Below, piece by piece: positions 54,989-62,696 of a DNA stretch of 64,000 nucleotides (the first letter of the stretch is position 1; every line of letters begins with the position of its first letter). The stretch lies in assembly GCF_000243415.2 (NCBI RefSeq), contig NZ_KI912270.1, positions 3,782,001-3,846,000 on the forward strand. Direction: 5' to 3'. Below the pieces are notes generated by a model. It was not told where the DNA came from and searched no databases. It saw only the letters and a program-made list of their open reading frames with translations. Source of the stretch: Mycolicibacterium tusciae JS617. Lineage in GTDB: Bacteria; Actinomycetota; Actinomycetes; Mycobacteriales; Mycobacteriaceae. A program made the position numbers and the translations under genes.

Positions 54989-55485
54989 CTCGTCCACGTC
55001 CCGGTCTTGCCGCCTTCCTTGCGCAGCACCCGGATGTCGTCGATACGCGCGGCGGGGTCCACCGCCTTGAGCATGTCGTAGAGCGTCAACGCGGCGACGC
55101 TCACCGCCGTCAGCGCTTCCATCTCTACGCCCGTGCGGTCGGTGCTGCGCACCGTGGCGGTGATGACCACCTCGGCTTCGCCGATGGCGAAGTCGACGTC
55201 GACACCCGTCAGGGCCAGCTGGTGGCAGAGCGGTATCAGATCGCTGGTGCGCTTGGCCGCAAGAATCCCCGCGACCCGCGCGGTGGCCAACGCGTCGCCC
55301 TTGGGCAGTCCGCCCGTGGCGATCATCGCGACGACGTCGGTGGTCGTGTGCAGGGTGCCCGCCGCAACGGCGGTGCGCCTGGTGGCGTCCTTGGCGGTGA
55401 CGTCGACCATGTGGGCCGCGCCCGTTTCGTCGAGGTGCGAGAGCCGGCGCGGTTCGCCGGGGGCGACCCCGGCTGGTTCGGTCAC
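54985..55485 (-). CDS. moaC2: MoaC2, cyclic pyranopterin monophosphate synthase
   Basis: The 166-residue protein has the MoaC signature: [67 protein letters not shown] and a terminal lysine-rich KEGGKTGTW loop. It completes the MoaA/MoaC reaction. Start ATG 55485 shares bases with the upstream small gene's stop. It corresponds to Rv0864. Confidence 0.95.
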   Translation of the reverse strand: MTEPAGVAPGEPRRLSHLDETGAAHMVDVTAKDATRRTAVAAGTLHTTTDVVAMIATGGLPKGDALATARVAGILAAKRTSDLIPLCHQLALTGVDVDFAIGEAEVVITATVRSTDRTGVEMEALTAVSVAALTLYDMLKAVDPAARIDDIRVLRKEGGKTGTWTR

Positions 55486-55688
55486 TACCTGTTGACGACC
55501 GTCACCGGGTGCACGTACGGGACGTCGTCGGTCGGCAACGGGAACGACAGGTCTCCGAACGGCGACAGCGCTCCGGTGCGGTCGGTAGCCAGCTCGCTGA
55601 CTGCGTGGTCGTCATCGCCATCGGTCGCGGGCCAGCCCGGGTCGACATACTTGTTCTTCTGCCGTTTGTTGTCAGCCACGCCTGACAT
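55485..55688 (-). CDS. small conserved mycobacterial protein (Rv0863-like)
   Basis: This 67-residue acidic, mostly disordered protein has [25 protein letters not shown] near its end, then [12 protein letters not shown] do not recognise a domain. It is the first gene of the unit with moaC2, mog and moaE2, overlapping the moaC2 start. Start ATG 55688 ([10 protein letters not shown]) is chosen; GTG 55679 is an alternative. The place matches M. tuberculosis Rv0863. Confidence 0.75.
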   Translation of the reverse strand: MSGVADNKRQKNKYVDPGWPATDGDDDHAVSELATDRTGALSPFGDLSFPLPTDDVPYVHPVTVVNR

Positions 55689-55745
55689 TGTGGCAGGCGC
55701 TGCGAGCGGTGGCGACACCGACGGGCTGCCTTACGCTGGTCAGCA

Positions 55746-57995
55746 ATGACCGAAAACGCGCCGGGCATTCCTCTGGGCGCCTGGCTGGCCGAACTCGGCG
55801 ATGAGCGGCTGATCCGGCTGCTGGAGTTGCGGCCCGACCTCACACAACCCCCGCCGGGGACCATCGCGGCGCTCGCGGCGCGGGCGCAGGCACGGCAATC
55901 GGTCAAAGCTGCCACCGATGACCTGGACTTTCTTCATCTCGCCGTGATCGACGCGTTGCTGGTCCTGCATGCCGACACGACCGCGGTGCCGTTGTCCAAG
56001 CTGTTGGAGCTGGTCGGACACGCCGACGCCCAGGCCGCGGTGACGGGAGCCGTCGACGACCTTCGTGAGCGTGCGCTGGTGTGGGGCGACGATTCGGTAC
56101 GGGTGGCCTCCGAGGCCGCCACGGGCCTGCCCTGGTATCCCGGCCAGGCCACGGTCGAGGACACCGAGCCGAAGGACCTCGCCGAGCGCCTCGCCGGCCT
56201 CGACGAGGCGCAGTCGGATTTGCTGCAGAAGTTGTTGGAGGGCTCACCGGTAGGACGCACCCGCGATGCCGCTGCGGGCACGCCGCCGGATCGCCCGGTC
56301 CAGCGGCTGCTGGCGGCCGGCCTGCTACGCCAGGTGGACGCTGACACGGTGATCCTGCCCAGACTGGTCGGCCAGGCATTGCGCGGGGAGCTACCCGGAC
56401 CGGTGGGGCTGATTGCACCCAACCCCGTGGTGTCGACCACAACCACCTCCGATGTCGATGCGGTGGCTGCAGGCGCAGCGATCGACCTGCTGCGCGAGGT
56501 CGAGGTTGTGCTCGAAACCCTCAGTGCTGCACCTGTTCCCGAGCTCCGCAGCGGCGGGCTGGGGATACGCGACGTCAAAAGGCTGACAAAGGCCACCGGC
56601 ATCGAAGACACAAGGCTCGGGCTGATCCTCGAGGTGACCGCGGCGGCCGGCCTGATCGCGACGGGCATGCCGGAACCGCAGCCACCGGACGGCACGGGTC
56701 CGTACTGGGCGCCGACGGTGGCCACCGACCGATACCTCGAATCCCCCGTGGCGCAGAAGTGGCATCTGCTGGCGACGACGTGGTTGGAGCTGCCGGGCAG
56801 GCCAAGCCTGGTCGGCAGTCGGGGTCCCGACGGTAAACCCTATGCGGCGCTATCGGATTCGCTGTACTCCACCGCCGCGCCGCTGGACCGGCGGCTGCTC
56901 CTCGATACGCTCACCGGCCTTGCGCCGGGCGCAGGCGTCGACGCGACCGAGGCGTCGCGGGCGATGATCTGGCGGCGGCCCCGCTGGGCCGCCCGGCTGC
57001 AACCGGACCCGGTAGCCGCGCTGCTGTCGGAGGCGCACATGGTCGGCGTCGTGGGCCGCGGTGCGATCACCACCCCGACCCGCGCCCTGCTGGCAGGCGC
57101 CGAGGTCGAGGACGTCGTCAAGGCGATGGACAAGGTGTTGCCGCGGCCGATCGACCATTTCCTGCTGCAGGCCGACTTGACGGTCGTGGTGCCCGGACCG
57201 CTGGAACGTGACCTGGCTGAGCAGTTGGGAGCCGTGGCGAGGGTCGAGTCGGCGGGCGCAGCCATGGTGTACCGCATCAGCGAAGCGTCCATCCGGCGCG
57301 CTCTCGACACCGGTCAGACCGCCGTGGAGCTGCACTCCTTCTTCTCGCGGCACTCCAAAACGCCTGTGCCACAAGGCCTCACCTACCTGATCGACGATGT
57401 GGCCCGACGGCACGGACAGCTGCGGGTCGGCATGGCCGCCTCATTCGTGCGCTGCGAGGACCCGGCACTGTTGGCGCAGGCGATCACCGCACCCGCGGCT
57501 GAACCATTGGCGATGCGGCTGCTCGCACCGACCGTCGCGGTATCGCAGGCGCCCATCTCCGAGGTGCTCACCGGCCTGCGAGAGGCCGGCTTCGCGCCCG
57601 CGGCCGAGGACTCGACGGGCACGATCGTCGACATCCGGGCCCGTGGCGCCAGGGTGCCCGCTCCGCCGCGCCGTCGCGCCCCGCACCGGCCGGCGAGCCC
57701 AACGAGCCAGACACTCGGCGCGATCGTCGCGGTACTTCGCAAGGTGGCGGCGGCGCCGTCCAATGGCATGCGACTCGACCCGACCGTCGCGATCACGCAA
57801 CTCCAGGAGGCCGCCCATCTTCAGGCATCCGTGGTGATCGGCTACGTCGACCCGGCGGGTGTGGCCACCCAGCGGGTCGTGGCGCCCATCAATGTCCGCG
57901 GTGGGCAGCTGACCGCCTACGATCCGGCGTCCGGGAGGGTGCGTGAGTTCGCGATCCACCGCGTCACGTCGGTGGTGTCCGCCGACTCTGGATAA
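55746..57995 (+). CDS. helicase-associated (XPB/Ssl2-like) DNA-binding protein (Rv0862c-like)
   Basis: The 749-residue protein lacks Walker A and DEAD motifs, so it is not itself a helicase. N-terminal winged-helix-like repeats (PLSKLLELVGHADAQAAVTGAVDDLRERALV) are followed by an XPB/Ssl2-like middle region (HFLLQADLTVVVPGPLERDLAEQLGAVARVES). A C-terminal domain contains VVIGYVDPAGVATQRVVAPINV. It is one gene away from the XPB-like helicase, suggesting partnership in repair or transcription-coupled processes. Start ATG 55746. It corresponds to Rv0862c. Confidence 0.88.
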   Translation: MTENAPGIPLGAWLAELGDERLIRLLELRPDLTQPPPGTIAALAARAQARQSVKAATDDLDFLHLAVIDALLVLHADTTAVPLSKLLELVGHADAQAAVTGAVDDLRERALVWGDDSVRVASEAATGLPWYPGQATVEDTEPKDLAERLAGLDEAQSDLLQKLLEGSPVGRTRDAAAGTPPDRPVQRLLAAGLLRQVDADTVILPRLVGQALRGELPGPVGLIAPNPVVSTTTTSDVDAVAAGAAIDLLREVEVVLETLSAAPVPELRSGGLGIRDVKRLTKATGIEDTRLGLILEVTAAAGLIATGMPEPQPPDGTGPYWAPTVATDRYLESPVAQKWHLLATTWLELPGRPSLVGSRGPDGKPYAALSDSLYSTAAPLDRRLLLDTLTGLAPGAGVDATEASRAMIWRRPRWAARLQPDPVAALLSEAHMVGVVGRGAITTPTRALLAGAEVEDVVKAMDKVLPRPIDHFLLQADLTVVVPGPLERDLAEQLGAVARVESAGAAMVYRISEASIRRALDTGQTAVELHSFFSRHSKTPVPQGLTYLIDDVARRHGQLRVGMAASFVRCEDPALLAQAITAPAAEPLAMRLLAPTVAVSQAPISEVLTGLREAGFAPAAEDSTGTIVDIRARGARVPAPPRRRAPHRPASPTSQTLGAIVAVLRKVAAAPSNGMRLDPTVAITQLQEAAHLQASVVIGYVDPAGVATQRVVAPINVRGGQLTAYDPASGRVREFAIHRVTSVVSADSG

Positions 57996-58018
57996 TTCGT
58001 CGCGCGGACGGTCAAACT

Positions 58019-58720
58019 GTGACCGTGCAGATCAACGGATCGATCGCCTTCGTCACCGGAGCCAACCGCGGCCTTGGACGTCACTTCGCCGAGCAACTGG
58101 TCGCCCGCGGCGCGGCCAAGGTGTACGCAGCGGCCCGCAGACCGGAGACCATCACCGGACAGAACGTGGTGCCGGTACGCATCGACATCACCGACCCCGA
58201 ATCGGTGGCGGCCGCAGCTGACATCGCAGCCGACACCACCCTGCTGATCAACAACGCGGGTATCGCGTCCTTCAACTCTCTGCTCGACGCGCCGATGGAG
58301 GATGTCCGCGCCCAGATGGAGTCCCACTTCTTCGGGACGCTGTCGGTCACCCGCGCGTTCGCCCCGCACCTCATCGCCAATGCGCCGGCAGCCGTGCTGA
58401 ACGTCCTGTCGGTGCTGTCATGGCTGCATCCGCCCAGCGTAGGCACATACAGTGCGGCGAAGGCCGCGCTGTGGGCGCAGACGGACACCGTGCGCGATGA
58501 GCTCGCGCCGCGTGGGGTGGCAGTCACCGCGCTGCATGTCGGCTTCATGGACACCGACATGGTCGCCGCCGTAGAGGGCCCCAAGAGCGACCCTTCGAAT
58601 ATCGCCGCCGCCGCGCTCGACGGCGTCGAGGCCGGCCTGGTCGAAGTCCTCGGTGACGAGCTCACACGCAAGGTCAAGGCCGGTCTGTCGGCGGACCGGG
58701 GCGTCGTCACGACCCACTGA
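58019..58720 (+). CDS. short-chain dehydrogenase/reductase
   Basis: The 233-residue classical SDR has the cofactor motif VTGANRGLGRHFAEQL, LINNAGIASF and the catalytic YSAAKAAL (Tyr/Lys) with the serine upstream (VLSVLSW). It oxidises or reduces an alcohol/ketone with NAD(P). Start GTG 58019. It sits between the helicase-associated gene and ercc3, which are adjacent in M. tuberculosis, so this gene looks inserted or lost there. The substrate is unknown. Confidence 0.92.
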   Translation: MTVQINGSIAFVTGANRGLGRHFAEQLVARGAAKVYAAARRPETITGQNVVPVRIDITDPESVAAAADIAADTTLLINNAGIASFNSLLDAPMEDVRAQMESHFFGTLSVTRAFAPHLIANAPAAVLNVLSVLSWLHPPSVGTYSAAKAALWAQTDTVRDELAPRGVAVTALHVGFMDTDMVAAVEGPKSDPSNIAAAALDGVEAGLVEVLGDELTRKVKAGLSADRGVVTTH

Positions 58721-58757
58721 AACAACCCGTGTCCGCCCGTTCTGGATAATGGTCAGA

Positions 58758-60407
58758 GTGACCGACGGACCCCTGATCGTGCAGTCCGATAAGACCGTGC
58801 TGCTCGAAGTCGACCATGAGCAGGCCGGCGCGGCGAGAGCCGCGATCGCACCGTTCGCCGAACTCGAGCGTGCGCCCGAGCACATCCACACCTACCGCAT
58901 CACTCCGCTCGCGTTGTGGAACGCCCGTGCCGCCGGTCACGACGCGGAGCAGGTCGTCGACGCGCTGGTGTCGTTCTCGCGGTACGCGGTGCCGCAGCCG
59001 CTGCTCGTCGACATCGTCGACACCATGGCGCGCTACGGGCGCCTGCAGCTGGTCAAGTCTCCGGTACACGGCCTGACGCTGGTGAGCCTGGACCGCGCGG
59101 TGCTCGAGGAAGTGCTGCGAAACAAGAAGATCGCACCGATGCTCGGCATGCGCATCGACGACGACACCGTCCAGGTGCACAACAGTGAGCGCGGCCGGGT
59201 CAAGCAAATGCTGCTCAAGATCGGTTGGCCCGCAGAGGATCTCGCCGGGTATGTGGACGGCGAGAAGCATCCGATCAGCCTCGCGCAGGACGGCTGGCAC
59301 CTGCGCGATTACCAGGAGATGGCCACCGACTCGTTCTGGCAGGGCGGATCCGGTGTCGTGGTGCTGCCGTGCGGCGCGGGCAAGACACTGGTCGGCGCGG
59401 CGGCGATGGCCAAGGCATCGGCGACCACGCTGATCCTGGTCACCAATACGGTGGCGGGCAGGCAGTGGAAACGCGAGTTGATCAGCCGAACATCGTTGAC
59501 CGAGGACGAGATCGGGGAGTATTCCGGCGAGAAGAAGGAAATCCGCCCGGTCACCATCGCCACCTACCAGGTGATCACCCGCCGTACCAAGGGCGAATAC
59601 CGGCACCTCGAACTGTTTGACAGCCGCGATTGGGGCCTGATCATCTACGACGAGGTGCACCTGCTGCCCGCGCCCGTGTTCCGGATGACCGCTGACCTGC
59701 AGTCGCGGCGCCGGCTGGGCCTGACCGCGACCTTGATCCGGGAGGACGGGCGCGAGGGTGACGTGTTCTCGCTGATCGGACCGAAGCGGTATGACGCGCC
59801 ATGGAAGGACATCGAGGCCCAAGGATGGATCGCGCCGGCTGAATGTATCGAGGTGCGGGTCACGATGACCGACAACGAGCGGATGCTCTACGCCGTCGCC
59901 GAGCCCGACGAGCGGTACAAGCTGTGCTCGACGGTGCACTCCAAGATCGCGGTGGTGAAGTCGATTCTGGAGAAGCACAAGGGCGACCAGACCCTGGTGA
60001 TCGGCGCATACCTCGACCAGATCGACGAGCTCGGACGCGAGCTGAACGCCCCGGTGATCCAGGGGTCGACCAAGACCGCCGAGCGCGAGGCCCTGTACGA
60101 CGAGTTCCGACGCGGCGAGATCCCGACGCTCGTGGTGTCCAAGGTCGCCAACTTCTCCATTGACCTACCGGAAGCCAACGTGGCCGTGCAGGTTTCGGGC
60201 ACCTTCGGATCGCGACAGGAAGAGGCGCAGCGGCTGGGCCGGCTGCTGAGGCCCAAGGCCGACGGCGGCGGCGCGATCTTCTATTCCGTGGTCTCGCGTG
60301 ACAGCCTCGACGCCGAGTACGCCGCGCACCGTCAGCGCTTCCTCGCCGAGCAGGGCTACGGGTACATCATCAAGGACGCCGACGATCTGCTGGGCCCGGC
60401 GATCTAG
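58758..60407 (+). CDS. ercc3: XPB-type DNA helicase (Ercc3)
   Basis: The 549-residue superfamily-2 helicase has an N-terminal damage-recognition-like domain (1-180). Motif I is LPCGAGKT, motif II IIYDEVH, motif III LTATLIRED. The C-terminal lobe carries VIQGSTKTAEREALYDEFRRGE, VSKVANFSIDLPEANV and motif VI QRLGRLLRPK. It unwinds DNA and is the bacterial homologue of XPB. The sequence is very like M. tuberculosis Rv0861c. Start GTG 58758 (VTDGPLIVQS) matches the family; ATG 58749 would add three residues. Confidence 0.96.
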   Translation: MTDGPLIVQSDKTVLLEVDHEQAGAARAAIAPFAELERAPEHIHTYRITPLALWNARAAGHDAEQVVDALVSFSRYAVPQPLLVDIVDTMARYGRLQLVKSPVHGLTLVSLDRAVLEEVLRNKKIAPMLGMRIDDDTVQVHNSERGRVKQMLLKIGWPAEDLAGYVDGEKHPISLAQDGWHLRDYQEMATDSFWQGGSGVVVLPCGAGKTLVGAAAMAKASATTLILVTNTVAGRQWKRELISRTSLTEDEIGEYSGEKKEIRPVTIATYQVITRRTKGEYRHLELFDSRDWGLIIYDEVHLLPAPVFRMTADLQSRRRLGLTATLIREDGREGDVFSLIGPKRYDAPWKDIEAQGWIAPAECIEVRVTMTDNERMLYAVAEPDERYKLCSTVHSKIAVVKSILEKHKGDQTLVIGAYLDQIDELGRELNAPVIQGSTKTAEREALYDEFRRGEIPTLVVSKVANFSIDLPEANVAVQVSGTFGSRQEEAQRLGRLLRPKADGGGAIFYSVVSRDSLDAEYAAHRQRFLAEQGYGYIIKDADDLLGPAI

Positions 60408-60748
60408 GTATGCGGCCCAACGGGTTTCGAGACGGTCAGTAGGACCACCGAATCTTCGATCGCGTTCAGGCCGTGCCGCTCGCGCGGCAGGATGATGTGG
60501 TCACCTGGCGAACCCTCCCATCCCGACGATGAATTGGTCACCCGCACCCTGCCGTGCAGCACCTGAAGCGTGGCCTCGCCGGGGCTCTCATGATCATCGA
60601 GCTTGCTGCCCGCCCTCAACGCCATCAAGGTCTGCCGCAACGAGTGCTCGTGGCCGCCATAGACCGTATGCGCGCTGCGACCACTGGTGGCCGCCCTGGC
60701 AGTTTCCAAATGCTCACGTGCGAGGGCCGTGAGGGAGATCTTCTCCAT
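60404..60748 (-). CDS. single-domain cupin
   Basis: The 114-residue cupin has motif 1 residues (HESPGEATLQVLHGRVRV) with only one clear metal-type His/Glu pair and motif 2 (PGDHIILPRERHGLNA). The N-terminus MEKISLTALAREHLETARAA is helical. It may bind a metal and small molecule or act as a sensor. Start ATG 60748; a longer in-frame form to 60994 has no support. It overlaps the ercc3 stop by 4 bp. The adjacent NmrA remnant suggests this was a cupin/NAD(P)-protein pair. Confidence 0.8.
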   Translation of the reverse strand: MEKISLTALAREHLETARAATSGRSAHTVYGGHEHSLRQTLMALRAGSKLDDHESPGEATLQVLHGRVRVTNSSSGWEGSPGDHIILPRERHGLNAIEDSVVLLTVSKPVGPHT

Positions 60749-60833
60749 CGTCAAGACAGTCCTTTCAGACGATCGGATATGCACTGGGTCGTCGAGTGCA
60801 TCGATCGTCTCGTTTCGGGCTGTGAAACCAGAC

Positions 60834-61022
60834 ATGATCAATGCAACCACCACCATTGTCGTCATCGGCAGCACCGGCAAGGCCGGAATGCCCGTGCAGA
60901 CCGGTTCCGGCCGTAACGCCCCGACTGCGCCGAGCGACGTCAGGGACATCGCCCTAACCACGCGGTGGCCGAGCAAACGCGTTAGCCTCGTCACGAGTCA
61001 GCAGCAGCCCTACGGGCTCTAG
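60834..61022 (+). pseudogene. remnant of an NmrA-like NAD(P)-binding gene
   Basis: From ATG 60834 the frame reads MINATTTIVVIGSTGKAG, which is the start of an NmrA/Rossmann protein (TIxVIGATGKTG). It then jumps at once to MPVQTGSGRN, which in intact homologues comes about a dozen residues later. After that the sequence is not recognisable and stops at 61022. I read this as a gene with an internal deletion and lost downstream part. The rest of this 295-bp gap (60749-61043) shows no gene. Confidence 0.5.
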
Positions 61023-61043
61023 CAGGAAGCACACACGCCACAT

Positions 61044-61661
61044 ATGAGCGGACACACCTTCTCACTTCGACAGGTCGCGAAGATCGCACTTGCCTGCGTC
61101 GTGATCGGCTTGGGCACGCTGGCCGCTGCGACCCAGGCAACCGCGCAGCCAGCGCCGCCGCTGCCGCCGCCGGTGGGCGGCGAGGCCCCGCCCCCGGGAC
61201 AGCCCGTGGCGCTAGACCCCGGCGCACAGCCCGTCGCTGCGCCCGCGCCGCCGCCGATCGGGGCACCGCCCGTGCCGCAGATCGCCAACCAGCAGTACGG
61301 GCAGGGCAACGCCGGGGGACCGTTGGGCTTCCTGCGCGACGCCTGGCACATGGCCCAGGATCCGCAGGGCTTCTCCGGAACCATGCAGCCCGGCGACATC
61401 AAGCCGACCGCGCCCCCACCGGGAGCCGGTCCGGCACCGCAGCTGCCAACCGGATATCAATCGCTCACCGACCCCGCGTCCAGCGGCCCCGTGCCCGACA
61501 GGACCTCCTACGAAGGCGGGCCGCCCCTGCCGGAGGGTTACTACCCGCTCACCGGGCCACCGCCACCCGGATACTTCGATCCGCCGCCCGGCCCGAATGT
61601 GCCACAGCCGGTCGACCCGAATGCGCTACCGCCGTCCGGGCCCATTGCACCGAGGCCCTGA
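61044..61661 (+). CDS. secreted proline-rich protein resembling RpfA without its catalytic domain
   Basis: The 205-residue protein has a signal peptide (QVAKIALACVVIGLGTLAAA, cut near ATA/QPA) very like that of RpfA ([19 protein letters not shown]). It also has a Pro/Ala-rich mature chain and a short segment LGFLRDAWHMAQDPQGF that parallels RpfA's [15 protein letters not shown]. It has no Rpf transglycosylase domain, no cysteines and no other fold. It may be a cell-wall or secreted structural/partner protein. The start ATG 61044 is well placed after AGCAGGAAG. Confidence 0.8.
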   Translation: MSGHTFSLRQVAKIALACVVIGLGTLAAATQATAQPAPPLPPPVGGEAPPPGQPVALDPGAQPVAAPAPPPIGAPPVPQIANQQYGQGNAGGPLGFLRDAWHMAQDPQGFSGTMQPGDIKPTAPPPGAGPAPQLPTGYQSLTDPASSGPVPDRTSYEGGPPLPEGYYPLTGPPPPGYFDPPPGPNVPQPVDPNALPPSGPIAPRP

Positions 61662-61668
61662 CGCCAAG

Positions 61669-62685
61669 CTAAGCCAGCGCGGGAATGACCTCGCGCTCGA
61701 ACAGCTCGATGCCGGTGCGGTCGTACGCGGCTTCCGGAAAGTACATGATCGCGTATTCGCAGCCGAGTTCGCGTATGCGCCTTAGTTTCTCGACGACCTG
61801 CTCCGTCGTGCCACTTGCCGATTCAGGTGCGCTGACGGTGCTGAGCATGGCGTCGATGGCGGATTCGTCGGCCTTGGCGACCTGCCGGGCACGCAGCCGC
61901 GCGACGCGCTCCTTCACGTCGCTCTCCGACGTGCCGATCACGGCGTTGAAGTTGGCCGACCGGACAATCGAGTCGTAGTCGGTGCCGACGGACCGACAGT
62001 GCTCGGCCAGGATCTGCGACTTGTGAGCGAAACCGTCGGGCTCGGACGTGAAGTTGGTGTACTGCGCGTACTTCGCGGCGATGCGCAACGTCACCTTCTC
62101 ACCACCGCCTGCGATCCACATCGGTGGTCCGCCGTCTTGCAACGGCTTCGGAGCGACGATCGCACCGTCGACTTGATAGTGCTTGCCGTCGAGGCTGACC
62201 CGCCCGTCGCGCCAGGCGTCGCGCATGATCCGGACGCCCTCGTCGAGCTTGCCGAGCCGAACGCCGGCTGACGGAAACCCGTAGCCGTATGCCTTCCATT
62301 CGTGCTCGTACCAACCGCCGCCGATACCCATCTGCACCCGGCCCCCCGAGATGATGTCCGCCGTCGCGGCCACCTTGGCCAGATAGACCGGGTTGCGGTA
62401 GCCCATCGCGGTACACATCTGGCCGAGCTTGATCCGCGATGTGGTTGCGGCGTAGGCCGACATCAGCGACCACGCCTCGTGCGTCGCCTCGTCCGTCGGC
62501 ACCGGCACGGTGTGGAAGTGGTCGTACACCCACAGCGAATCCCACGCGCCGCCGCCGGCCGAGCCGGCAATCGAGCTCTGATCGGCGTACGTAGCCAGGT
62601 CCCGCATGACCGGCCACTGCTGATCCGGCGGAATGTCAACGAGATCGAGTCGCCAGCCCTGCGGGATGAACAGTCCAAAGCGCAT
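61669..62685 (-). CDS. LLM-class F420-dependent oxidoreductase (TIGR03560-like)
   Basis: The 338-residue luciferase-like barrel has MRFGLFIPQGWRLDL at the N-terminus, WDSLWVYDHFHTVPVP, GQMCTAMGYRNPVYLAK, GRVQMGIGGGWYEHEW and PPMWIAGGGEKVTLR. These are the usual flavin/F420 contact strands. Start ATG 62685 is chosen; a longer frame runs upstream into the amidase region and is not credible. It begins 11 bp after the amidase stop on the same strand, so the two may be cotranscribed. The substrate is unknown. Confidence 0.92.
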   Translation of the reverse strand: MRFGLFIPQGWRLDLVDIPPDQQWPVMRDLATYADQSSIAGSAGGGAWDSLWVYDHFHTVPVPTDEATHEAWSLMSAYAATTSRIKLGQMCTAMGYRNPVYLAKVAATADIISGGRVQMGIGGGWYEHEWKAYGYGFPSAGVRLGKLDEGVRIMRDAWRDGRVSLDGKHYQVDGAIVAPKPLQDGGPPMWIAGGGEKVTLRIAAKYAQYTNFTSEPDGFAHKSQILAEHCRSVGTDYDSIVRSANFNAVIGTSESDVKERVARLRARQVAKADESAIDAMLSTVSAPESASGTTEQVVEKLRRIRELGCEYAIMYFPEAAYDRTGIELFEREVIPALA

Positions 62686-62696
62686 GGCTTGCAACT

